Assembly (NCBI RefSeq): GCF_000379625.1
Contig: NZ_KB903217.1
Span: 513,816-577,815, forward strand
Direction of reading: 5' to 3'
Length of the DNA stretch: 64,000 bases
Origin: Actinomycetospora chiangmaiensis DSM 45062
GTDB taxonomy: Bacteria; Actinomycetota; Actinomycetes; Mycobacteriales; Pseudonocardiaceae
In this document: piece after piece, positions 26,878-34,564 of the stretch
Layout: each line of letters starts with the position of its first letter
Numbering within the stretch: the first letter of the stretch is position 1
The notes under the pieces: generated by a model
Databases searched by the model: none
Seen by the model: the letters and a program-made list of their open reading frames with translations, nothing else
What the model was told of the DNA's origin: nothing
Made by a program: the position numbers and the translations under genes

Positions 26878-28388
26878 CGGGCCACCGCCGCGGCCGACCC
26901 GGCGAACTGCTCGCGCAGCACCCGCTTCAGCAGCTTCCCGGTCGCGTTGCGCGGCAGCTCGGCGACGAACTCCACCCGGCGCGGCGCCTTGAAGTGGGCG
27001 ATCCGGTCCCGGGCGAACGCGATCAGCTCCTCGCCGGTCACCGGGCCGTCGGCGACCACCACCGCCACCACCGACTCGCCCCACCGCGGGTCGCCCACGC
27101 CGATGACGGCGACGTCGGCGACCGCGGGATGGCGGTGGAGCACCTGCTCCACCTCGACCGGGTACACGTTCTCCCCTCCGGTGATGATCATGTCCTTCTT
27201 CCGGTCGACGAGCGTGACGAACCCGTCGTCGTCCCGCACCCCGAGGTCGCCGGAGTGGAACCAGCCCCCGCGCATCGCCGTGGCGGTCTCCTCGGGGCGG
27301 TTCCAGTAGCCGGCGAACACGGTCGGGCCGCGCAGCACCAGTTCCCCGACCTCCCCCGGCTCGACGAGCTCGTCGTCGGGACCGACCAGCCGCGCGTCGA
27401 CGTGCAGGAACGGCCGGCCCACCGACCCCGCGTGCGTCACCACGTCGGCCGCGTCGAGGAAGAGGGCGGCGGGGGAGAGCTCGGTCATCCCGAAGCCCTC
27501 GGTGAAGGTCCAGCCGAGCTCCAGGAAGCGCTCGATCACGACGACGGGGCACGGCGCCCCGCCCGAGATCGCCCAGCGCAGGGCGGGGAAGGACCGCTCG
27601 CCGAGATCGGGCACGCGGGTGAGCGCGGCCCACATCGCGGGGACGAGGAACTGCGTCGTCACGCCCTCGCGGGCCATGAGGTCGAGGAAGCCGGCCGGGT
27701 CGAAGGCCGGCACCACGACGACCGTCCCGCCCGCGTAGAGCAGCGGCAGCGCCGAGAGCCCGAGCGCGCCGATGTGGAAGAGCGGGGCGGCCGCGATCGT
27801 CACGTCGGTGGAGGCGATCCCGGGGCCCGCGACGCACATGTCGACCGCGTTCCACAGCATGTTGTCGTGCGTGAGCACCGCGCCCTTCGGACGGCCGGTG
27901 GTGCCCGAGGTGTACATGATCACGCAGGGCTCGTCGCCCCGTCCGGGTCCGGGCTCCCCTTCCCGACGACGGATCGGGCCGGGTTCCGTGGCCAGGTCCA
28001 CGAGGTCGGGCGGCGCGTCGAGCTCGGCCACCGCCGCGTCGCCGAGCGGGGTGAACGCCGCCGACCGGACCAGGAGTGCGGCGCCCGAGTCGGTGAGCAC
28101 GAAGGCCACCTCGGCCGGTGCGAGCCGCATGTTGACCGGCACCGCGATCGCCCCGAGCCGGGCCACGGCGAAGAGCCACTCCAGGTAGGCGCAGGAGTTC
28201 TCCCCGAGCAGGGCCACCCGGTCGCCCGGGGCGACGCCCAGCCCGGCGAGGTCGGCGGCGCGGGCGGCGACGCGGTCGTCGAGCTCGGCGTAGGTGGTGC
28301 GCCGCCCGGTGACCCCGTCGACGAGGGCGACCGCGTCCGGCGACCGCTCGGCCCGGCGTGCGACCCACGCCCCGATGCTCTCGTCCAT
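26874..28388 (-). CDS. acyl-CoA ligase (AMP-forming)
   Basis: 504 aa ANL-superfamily ligase: YTSGTTGRPKG (P-loop), GFGMTE, YWNRPE, FHSGDLG, DRKKDMI and the C-terminal catalytic Lys in NATGKLLKR. It converts a carboxylic acid, ATP and CoA to acyl-CoA. ATG chosen at 28388, preceded by GAGGGAG; extension to 28499 enters the hairpin. It forms a two-gene operon with the acyl-CoA dehydrogenase. The chain length of the substrate cannot be read from sequence. Confidence 0.9.
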   Translation of the reverse strand: MDESIGAWVARRAERSPDAVALVDGVTGRRTTYAELDDRVAARAADLAGLGVAPGDRVALLGENSCAYLEWLFAVARLGAIAVPVNMRLAPAEVAFVLTDSGAALLVRSAAFTPLGDAAVAELDAPPDLVDLATEPGPIRRREGEPGPGRGDEPCVIMYTSGTTGRPKGAVLTHDNMLWNAVDMCVAGPGIASTDVTIAAAPLFHIGALGLSALPLLYAGGTVVVVPAFDPAGFLDLMAREGVTTQFLVPAMWAALTRVPDLGERSFPALRWAISGGAPCPVVVIERFLELGWTFTEGFGMTELSPAALFLDAADVVTHAGSVGRPFLHVDARLVGPDDELVEPGEVGELVLRGPTVFAGYWNRPEETATAMRGGWFHSGDLGVRDDDGFVTLVDRKKDMIITGGENVYPVEVEQVLHRHPAVADVAVIGVGDPRWGESVVAVVVADGPVTGEELIAFARDRIAHFKAPRRVEFVAELPRNATGKLLKRVLREQFAGSAAAVAR

Positions 28389-28463
28389 CCGACTCCCTCG
28401 TCGCCCTGACCCCGGCACAACCTGCCCGGCCGCACGGGTGGTTGCCAAGAGCGGGCGACGAAG

Positions 28464-28510
28464 GAGCACCCGCGGTGGTCGGCCGACCCGGCGGACCACC
28501 GAGGGTGCTC
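28464..28510 (-). terminator. terminator-like hairpin after the NCS1 permease gene
   Basis: 17-bp arms (28464-28480 and 28494-28510) with one mismatch and a 13-nt G+C-rich loop. It begins just past the permease stop on the minus strand and ends 75 bp before the ligase gene. It should separate the pyrimidine operon from the ligase operon. Confidence 0.6.
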
Positions 28511-28515
28511 GGTGA

Positions 28516-29913
28516 TCAAGCTGCGGTCCTCGCTCCCCGGCGCATCGCCCAGTAGATCGCCGCCGAGACGACGAAGCCGACCTCGAAGGCGATGTCGCCG
28601 ATCTGCGGCACGGCCTGCGCCACGAACCCGGTGAAGGACACCTGGTTGGAGAACAGCACGATCGAGACCACCATCCCGCTGAGCATCGCGATCGGCCCGG
28701 CGGCGTTGCGGTGCGCGGTGTCGAACAGCAGCGCCTCGCCCGACCCCCGGCGCAGGTACCAGTCGACGAACACGACGGCGAGCCACGGGCCGATCCAGTA
28801 GGCGATGATCAGCAGGAAGCCCTCGTAGGCCTCGCCCGCGTCGGACAGGCCGGTCAGGGCGACGACGAAGCCGAGGACACCGAACACCCCGACGGCGAGT
28901 GCGCGGCGCAGGGTCAGCGGCAGCCGGATCCCGAGCGCGACGAACGACATGGCGCCGGAGTAGATGTTGATGGCGTTCGCCGCGACGGCACCGACCGCGA
29001 TGCACAGCAGCGTCAGCGCCGCGAGCCAGCCGGGCAGGTGCTCGGTGAACGCGGCCGTGGGCGAGGCGTTGGGGTCGCTCCCGATCGTCGCGGAGGCGGC
29101 CCCCACGATCTCGAGGATCACGCAGGGCACGAAGACGCCGAGCCCCGCGGCCACGCCGACCGCCCGCGGGCTCGAGTCCGCCGGCAGGTAGCGGGTGTAG
29201 TCGGTCGCGTACGGGTTCCAGCCCGCGGCGTAGCCGAAGGTGGCGCCGACGGTCAGGAGGAAGCCCGCGACCGTGCCGGCGGGCTGGCCGCCGGTCGGGG
29301 TGTAGGACGGGTCGACCTGCGTCAGGATCACCACGGACGTGATCGCGAAGACCACGGCCAGCACCGGGAGTACGACCTTCTCGAAGCCGTGGATGAGGTT
29401 GTGGCCGAGCAGTGCCACGCCGATCTGGACCAGGGCCACGATCAGCAACCCGAGCCAGGTCGGCATGCCCGTCAGCGTCGCGAGGGCGAGCGCGCCGGAC
29501 ACGCTGTTCACCGCGAACCAGCCGATGCCCCCGACGACGGCGTTGAGCCCGGCCGGCAGCGCGTTGCCGATGAAACCGAACCCGAGCCGGGACAGCACCA
29601 TCATCGGCACGCCCGCGGCCGGGCCCCGCGCGGAGAGCAGGCCGTGCGTCAGCGAGCCGAGCGCGGTGCCGACCACGATCCCCACGACGGCGCCCCAGAA
29701 GCCGAGGCTGAAGGCGCTGACTGCGAGCACCCCGACGAAGATCGTGGCGAACTCGAGGTTGGGCGAGCACCACGTCCAGAACAGCTGGCGAGCCTGCCCG
29801 TGGCGCTCCGAGAGCGGGATGAACTCCGCGCCGCCGGGCTCCACGGCGACGACGCGGTCGCCGTAGACCCCGTCCCGCAGGACGACGTCGCTGGGCTCCT
29901 CGACGATGGACAC
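28516..29913 (-). CDS. NCS1-family nucleobase permease
   Basis: 465 aa, about twelve membrane helices. N-terminal family start FIPLSERHGQARQLFWTW and the NLEFATIFVGVLA, GWNPYATDYTRY and GPWLAVVFVDWY segments identify the NCS1 purine/cytosine permease family. It imports a nucleobase such as cytosine or a related heterocycle with a cation. GTG start with GGAGG at a good distance, 12 bp after the oxygenase gene. It ends the deaminase-oxygenase-permease operon. Confidence 0.9.
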   Translation of the reverse strand: MSIVEEPSDVVLRDGVYGDRVVAVEPGGAEFIPLSERHGQARQLFWTWCSPNLEFATIFVGVLAVSAFSLGFWGAVVGIVVGTALGSLTHGLLSARGPAAGVPMMVLSRLGFGFIGNALPAGLNAVVGGIGWFAVNSVSGALALATLTGMPTWLGLLIVALVQIGVALLGHNLIHGFEKVVLPVLAVVFAITSVVILTQVDPSYTPTGGQPAGTVAGFLLTVGATFGYAAGWNPYATDYTRYLPADSSPRAVGVAAGLGVFVPCVILEIVGAASATIGSDPNASPTAAFTEHLPGWLAALTLLCIAVGAVAANAINIYSGAMSFVALGIRLPLTLRRALAVGVFGVLGFVVALTGLSDAGEAYEGFLLIIAYWIGPWLAVVFVDWYLRRGSGEALLFDTAHRNAAGPIAMLSGMVVSIVLFSNQVSFTGFVAQAVPQIGDIAFEVGFVVSAAIYWAMRRGARTAA

Positions 29914-29925
29914 TCCGGCCTCCCT

Positions 29926-30906
29926 CTAGGGACTGACGGTGATGGCGGCGAGCTTGTCCGCCAGGTAGTCCGCGGCCCGGACGGGCGGCGCGGCGGTGTG
30001 CCCGACGGGCGGGCCGAGGGACTCGACGACGGTGTGCGGGTCCAGCTCGTAGAAGAAGACGAGGCTCACGAGGTCCTCGTCCGGGGCGGCGGTCTGCGGG
30101 GGCAGCACCCGGTGCCGGGTCGAGCGCCACCGCTGCCCGGTCCAGCGGGACAGCAGGTCGCCGACGTTGATCGTGAAGGCGCCCTCGACGTACGGGGCGT
30201 CCACCCACGTGCCGTCCATGTCCACCTGCAGGCCGCCCGCACCGGGTTCCCGGTCGAGCACCGTGAACGTGCCGAAGTCGGTGTGCGGCCCGATGCGGAA
30301 CTGGTCCTCGGCGGGTGCGCCGACCTCGGTCAACGGCGGGTACCGGTTGACGTTGAGCGTGTAGCTCGGGTGCCGGGCGTGACGCGTGAAGTGGTCGGCG
30401 GGCAGCCCGAGGCCCACGGCGCCGATCTCGAGCAGCCGCTCCGCGACCGCCCGCATCCGTGCCATGTGCGCCTCGAGCTCGCGCCGCAGCGCCGGGACCT
30501 CCGCGGGCCAGGTGTTCGGGGCGAACCACACCGCGTCGATCGCGGGGTCGCCGGTGGGCCGGTCCGCGCCGACGGTCCACGACTCCTTGAGGTCCGGCGG
30601 CCCGGCGATCCCCTCGGCGGCGGCGTTCGCCTCGGCGCCGGGCCCCAGGTAGCCGTGCCCGCCGACGGCCACGGCGTACCGGGCCTTGACCTCGGGTGGC
30701 AGGTCGAAGAACTCCCGCGCGGCCGCCCGGGCCGCGCGCGGCCCCTCGTCGGGAACGCCGTGACCCGTGACCAGCACGAAGCCCGCGGTCTGCAGCGCGG
30801 CGTCGAGGGCCTTCCCGACGGCGGGGGTGGCCCCGTCGGCGATGTCGACCAGCGGGATGCCGCTCACCGGACCCACCTGTTCGAACTCCGCTGCGCTGCG
30901 TCTCAC
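29926..30906 (-). CDS. IPNS-like non-haem Fe(II) oxygenase
   Basis: 326 aa of the isopenicillin N synthase-like family (DIOX_N, then 2OG-FeII_Oxy). Iron ligands are His208, Asp210 (PHTDFGTF) and His265 (TRHRVLPP). The usual Arg-x-Ser that binds 2-oxoglutarate is Leu279-Val-Ser281 here. Family relatives include fungal thymine 7-hydroxylase. With a cytosine deaminase upstream and a permease downstream, oxidation of a pyrimidine is plausible but unproven. GTG start overlaps the deaminase stop (GTGA) and lies within a micro-repeat. Confidence 0.82.
   Translation of the reverse strand: MRRSAAEFEQVGPVSGIPLVDIADGATPAVGKALDAALQTAGFVLVTGHGVPDEGPRAARAAAREFFDLPPEVKARYAVAVGGHGYLGPGAEANAAAEGIAGPPDLKESWTVGADRPTGDPAIDAVWFAPNTWPAEVPALRRELEAHMARMRAVAERLLEIGAVGLGLPADHFTRHARHPSYTLNVNRYPPLTEVGAPAEDQFRIGPHTDFGTFTVLDREPGAGGLQVDMDGTWVDAPYVEGAFTINVGDLLSRWTGQRWRSTRHRVLPPQTAAPDEDLVSLVFFYELDPHTVVESLGPPVGHTAAPPVRAADYLADKLAAITVSP
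30882..30903 (-). repeat. GC micro-insert, third copy
   Basis: 22 bp at the very start of the oxygenase gene match the element in accD1 (40561-40582) at 20 positions but are read in another frame (R-R-S-A-A-E here, D-A-A-E-R-S-S there). It supplies codons 2-8 of the protein. Confidence 0.5.
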
Positions 30907-31367
30907 TCCGGCCCCCCGATGTCCTCGAGCCAGGTGTCGGGCTGCTCCGCGGCGAACCGGCTCATCAGCTCGGCGCAGGCCGGGTCGTCCAGCACCGTCA
31001 CCGTCACGCCGTGCTCGGCGAGCCAGGCGTGCTGCCCACCGAAGGTGCGGGCCTCCCCGACCACGAGGTGCGGGATGCGGAACTGGCGGATCAGGCCGGC
31101 GCAGAAGAAGCAGGGCGAGAGGGTGGTGACCATCGTGGTGCCCGCGTAGTCGGGGCGGCGGCCCGCGGCGCGGAAGGCGGCGGTCTCGCCGTGGGTGGCG
31201 GGATCGCCGTCCTGGACGCGCCGGTTGTGCCCGGCCCCGAGCAGCGCGCCGTCGGAGGAGAAGAGGGCCGCCCCGACAGGGACGCCGCCGGCGTCGTAAC
31301 CCGCGCGCGCCTCACGCAGCGCGACGGCGAGCATCTCGGACGGGTCAGGCACGGGGTGCAGCGTCAT
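30903..31367 (-). CDS. yeast-type cytosine deaminase-like enzyme
   Basis: 154 aa of the zinc CDA/deaminase superfamily. Zn ligands His59 (HGE, catalytic Glu61), Cys86 and Cys89 (SPCFFCAG) lie at nearly the positions of yeast Fcy1 (62, 64, 91, 94). The C-terminal end DTWLEDIGG resembles Fcy1 QDWFEDIGE, and IPHLVVGE matches IPRCVVGE. It should convert cytosine to uracil or act on a related base. ATG 31367 with CGGACGG upstream. First gene of an operon with an oxygenase and a nucleobase permease. Confidence 0.85.
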   Translation of the reverse strand: MTLHPVPDPSEMLAVALREARAGYDAGGVPVGAALFSSDGALLGAGHNRRVQDGDPATHGETAAFRAAGRRPDYAGTTMVTTLSPCFFCAGLIRQFRIPHLVVGEARTFGGQHAWLAEHGVTVTVLDDPACAELMSRFAAEQPDTWLEDIGGPE

Positions 31368-31386
31368 CCGTCCGATCTTCCCAAAG

Positions 31387-31428
31387 GTGACACCGACGTT
31401 AAGTGTCCGTCGGACGGGGCAGTGTCAC
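31387..31428. promoter_or_regulatory. nested dyad upstream of the deaminase operon
   Basis: Outer repeat GTGACAC (31387-31393) and GTGTCAC (31422-31428), inner repeat GTCCG-T-CGGAC (31405-31415). It is 20 bp upstream of the deaminase ATG and also 57 bp downstream of the MFS stop. It could be an operator or a terminator for the MFS gene; symmetry alone cannot decide. Confidence 0.35.
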
Positions 31429-31484
31429 ACGTTCGGATGACGACGGCGATCTCCTGCCCTCGCCGGCGGCAACCGCACCCGACA

Positions 31485-32924
31485 TCAGGCCGCGACTGGC
31501 GCGGGCTCCGGGGACACCGCTGCGCGGGTGCGGAGCATCGCCCAGCCGGTCATGGCCGCGGCGAGGACGGTCAGCAGGGCGCCGGCGAGCAGGGCGGCGC
31601 CGTGGAACTCGGCGGACTGGGCCGGGCTCCAGGCGGTCGCCGTGATCGTGCCGGTGAAGAGGGCGGCGATGACCGTGCCGGCGAGGGCCACGCCGGTGCC
31701 GGAGGTGATCTCGGTGGCGGTGTCCGAGAGCGCGGCGCCGATGGTGGTGCGGTTCGCGGGCAGGCCCTGCAGGACGTTGACCATCGCGACCACGCCGGCG
31801 ACCCGGAGGCCGGCCGCGACGAGGGCGAGGGCGAGGGCCACGCCGACGTAGGTGACGGTGCCGAGGGCGGTGTAGAGGGCGAGGCCGACGACGATCGCGC
31901 CGGCGCCGAGCCCGGCGGCGCGGTGGATGCCGAGCCGCTGGACGAGCGGGTTCACCAGCGGACCGGTCGCGAGGAGCACGGCGACCTGCGGGAGCATCCC
32001 GAGCGCCGCGGCGGCGGGCGGCCAGCCCCACGCGAACTGCAGCTGGAGGGTGACGAGGTAGCCGAGGCCGGCCGTCGCGAGTCCGGCGGCGGCCTTGTAT
32101 GCGAGGCCACCGGAGACGAGCGGCCGGGTGACGAGGCCGAGGTCGAGCAGCGGGTGGGCCGCCGTGCGCTGGCGGACGACGAAGCCGACCGCGGCGAGGA
32201 GGGCCGCCACGGCCGCGACCCACGGCAGCGGGGACCGCGCGCCGGACTCGACGAACAGGGTGGGCGCGACGAGGGCGAGGACGACGGTCGCGGTGCCCAG
32301 TGCAGCACCGGGGAGGTCGAGCGGGACGCGGTGCAGGTCGGCGGGGTCGTCGGCGGCGACGCCGCGGCGCACGGCGACGATCGCGAGCGCCGCGACCGGC
32401 ACGTTCACCAGGAGCAACACCTGCCACGGCGCGACGGCGAGGACGAGGCCGCCGAGCGTCGGCCCGATCGCGAGGCCGACCAGACCGACCGTCGAGATGA
32501 GGGTGATGGCCCGGACCCGCAGGCCCTCGTCGTCGAACAGCCGGAAGGCGAGGGCGCCGGCGCCGGGTGCGGTCATCGCCGCGGCCGCGCCCATCGTCGC
32601 GCGCACGGCCACCAGTTCGGGGGCGGTGGAGACGGCGGCCGTGGCGAGGCTCGCGAGGCCGAGCAGGACGAGGCCGACGGTCATCAGCCGGCGCCGGCCG
32701 AAGCGGTCCGCGGCCGCGCCGAACACGAGCATGAGGCCGCCGAAGACGACCGAGTAGGCGCCGGTCACCCACTGCAGGCCGGCCGTCGAGGCGGCGAGGT
32801 CCCGCCCGATGGTGGGCAGCGCGACCGTGAGCACGGAGTTGTCGAGCATCTCGACCAGGAAGACCGCCGAGAGACCGGTGAGGGCGAGCCACGCGCCCCG
32901 GAGCGACTGCTGTTCGTCTGACAC
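31485..32924 (-). CDS. MFS drug/proton antiporter (DHA2-like)
   Basis: 479 aa, about fourteen hydrophobic segments. Motif A-like GAAADRFGRRRLM lies after TM2, and the start MLDNSVLTVALPTIGRDL is typical of DHA2 exporters. It probably exports a toxic compound. GTG 32924 is chosen; it lies inside the operator, so a leaderless transcript repressed by the divergent TetR protein is likely. GTG 32930 is an alternative. Confidence 0.87.
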   Translation of the reverse strand: MSDEQQSLRGAWLALTGLSAVFLVEMLDNSVLTVALPTIGRDLAASTAGLQWVTGAYSVVFGGLMLVFGAAADRFGRRRLMTVGLVLLGLASLATAAVSTAPELVAVRATMGAAAAMTAPGAGALAFRLFDDEGLRVRAITLISTVGLVGLAIGPTLGGLVLAVAPWQVLLLVNVPVAALAIVAVRRGVAADDPADLHRVPLDLPGAALGTATVVLALVAPTLFVESGARSPLPWVAAVAALLAAVGFVVRQRTAAHPLLDLGLVTRPLVSGGLAYKAAAGLATAGLGYLVTLQLQFAWGWPPAAAALGMLPQVAVLLATGPLVNPLVQRLGIHRAAGLGAGAIVVGLALYTALGTVTYVGVALALALVAAGLRVAGVVAMVNVLQGLPANRTTIGAALSDTATEITSGTGVALAGTVIAALFTGTITATAWSPAQSAEFHGAALLAGALLTVLAAAMTGWAMLRTRAAVSPEPAPVAA

Positions 32925-32958
32925 GAACACTGTTCTACACACGAACAGTGTTCGTGTC
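32920..32958. promoter_or_regulatory. double TetR operator between MFS and TetR genes
   Basis: Perfect 16-bp inverted arms (GACACGAACACTGTTC and complement) separated by 7 bp. Each arm is itself a dyad, GAACA-C/G-TGTTC, so two dimer sites lie side by side across the divergent starts. The MFS GTG is inside the element; the TetR gene starts 17 bp beyond, after a TACAGT -10-like hexamer. Confidence 0.7.
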
Positions 32959-32974
32959 CAGCTACAGTGGGTCC

Positions 32975-33667
32975 GTGAACGCGCGAGAGCGACGGGCCGC
33001 GCGCCAGGCGGCCGTCGGGGACCCGGCACCGGCCGTCCGCACGCCCATCACTCCGGACCGGATCGTCGACACCGCGCTGCGGATCGTCGCCGAGGAGGGC
33101 TACGAGGCGCTCACCATGCGGCGGGTGGCCACGACGCTCGGCACGGGGCCCGCATCGCTGTACGCCCACGTCGTCAACAAGGCCGACCTGGACGAGCTGC
33201 TCATCGGCCGGCTGTGCGCGGAGATCACCCCGCCGGAGCCCGACCCCTCACGGTGGCGCGCGCAGGCCCACGACCTCGCCGCGCAGCTGCGCGACCAGTA
33301 CCTGCGCTTCCCCGGCATCTCCCGCGCGGCCCTCGCCATGGCGGCGACCGATCTCGCCGTCCTCCGGCTCCAGGAGGGCCTGCTCGGGGTCCTGCTCGCG
33401 GGCGACGTCCCCCCGCGCGCCGCGGCCTGGACCGCCGACGCGCTCGTGCTCTACGTCGCCGCCTACTGCCTCGAGCGGTCCGTGGTGGGCCGCGACGACG
33501 CCTGGGTGCGCGACCGGTCCGAACTGGTCGCGCGGTTCGAGGCCCTGCCCGCCGACCGGTTCCCCCACGTCTCCCGCTACGCGGCCGAGCTGACCGCGGG
33601 TGAGGGGCACGACCGGTTCGACTTCACCGTCGACCTCCTGCTGGACGGACTCGCCGGCCGGGCGTGA
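32975..33667 (+). CDS. TetR-family repressor of the MFS exporter
   Basis: 230 aa. N-terminal HTH (ALRIVAEEGYEALTMRRVA, then GTGPASLYAHVVNKADLDEL) with the TetR_C-type helical core (DRFPHVSRYA). The TACAGT hexamer lies 7 bp before GTG 32975, so the transcript is probably leaderless. Divergence from an MFS exporter and the overlapping operator argue for local repression relieved by the exported compound. Confidence 0.87.
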   Translation: MNARERRAARQAAVGDPAPAVRTPITPDRIVDTALRIVAEEGYEALTMRRVATTLGTGPASLYAHVVNKADLDELLIGRLCAEITPPEPDPSRWRAQAHDLAAQLRDQYLRFPGISRAALAMAATDLAVLRLQEGLLGVLLAGDVPPRAAAWTADALVLYVAAYCLERSVVGRDDAWVRDRSELVARFEALPADRFPHVSRYAAELTAGEGHDRFDFTVDLLLDGLAGRA

Positions 33668-33695
33668 GCGGCGGGGACGGGGGTATCACGACGGG

Positions 33696-34514
33696 GTGCC
33701 CGAGCTGCCCGAGGTGGAGAGTGCCCGCCAGGTCCTGGAGAAGGCGCTCGACCGCACCATCAGCGACGTCGACGACACCGACGAGTACGTGTGCCGTCCC
33801 CACAAGCCCGGCGAGATCGCGAAGGCGCTCGTCGGCGGGCGGCTGACGGCGGCGAAGCGGCTCGGCAAGACGATGTGGTGCGAGACGGTCACCGCCGACG
33901 GCGAACCCGGCCCGAACCTCGGGGTGCACCTCGGGATGGGTGGGCGCATCCGCATCACCGGGCCCGACGGTGCCCGCGACTCCGAGTACGCGGGTGGGCT
34001 GCCGAAGAAGTCCACCGAGAAGAAGCAGAAGCCGGAGTGGGACCGCGTCACGTTCTTCTTCGACGACGGCGGCACCTTCAAGCTCTTCGACAAGCGCCGG
34101 CTCGGGCGGGTCCGGCTGGAGCCCGACCTCGACGCCCTCGGCCCGGACGCCTACGAGATCACGCGCGAGGACTTCCGCGAGCGGATCGGGAAGGGCACCG
34201 CCCCGATCAAGGCGCGGCTGCTCGACCAGGGCGCCATCGCCGGCGTGGGGAACCTCCTCGCCGACGAGACGCTGTGGGAGGCGAAGCTCGACCCGCACAC
34301 GCCCTCGGGGGAGCTCTCGACCGACCAGCTCGACGAGCTGCGCCGCGTCCTGCGGCACGCGACGCGGGAGGCGATCAAGCACGGCGGCGTGCACACCGGC
34401 GAGGTGATCCCGCACCGCAGGAAGGACGAGACGTGTCCGCGGTGTGGCGCACCCATGGAGAAGGGCACCGTGGGAAGTCGGACGACGTGGTGGTGCAGCG
34501 CCGAACAGGCGTGA
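33696..34514 (+). CDS. Fpg/Nei-family DNA glycosylase
   Basis: 272 aa. The N terminus PELPEVE provides the Schiff-base Pro2 and catalytic Glu3; other family marks are KRLGKTMW, LGMGGRIRI, GIAGVGNLLADE-like AGVGNLLADETLWEAK and HTGEVIPHRR. It should excise oxidised bases and nick the strand. The C-terminal zinc finger has CPRCG and WWC but the fourth Cys is absent (WWCSAEQA then stop). GTG start after GGGGG. A truncated finger may weaken DNA binding. Confidence 0.9.
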   Translation: MPELPEVESARQVLEKALDRTISDVDDTDEYVCRPHKPGEIAKALVGGRLTAAKRLGKTMWCETVTADGEPGPNLGVHLGMGGRIRITGPDGARDSEYAGGLPKKSTEKKQKPEWDRVTFFFDDGGTFKLFDKRRLGRVRLEPDLDALGPDAYEITREDFRERIGKGTAPIKARLLDQGAIAGVGNLLADETLWEAKLDPHTPSGELSTDQLDELRRVLRHATREAIKHGGVHTGEVIPHRRKDETCPRCGAPMEKGTVGSRTTWWCSAEQA

Positions 34515-34564
34515 ACCACCTACGCTCGGCGTCCGGACCACCGTCGCCCGCGGGGAGGACCACC

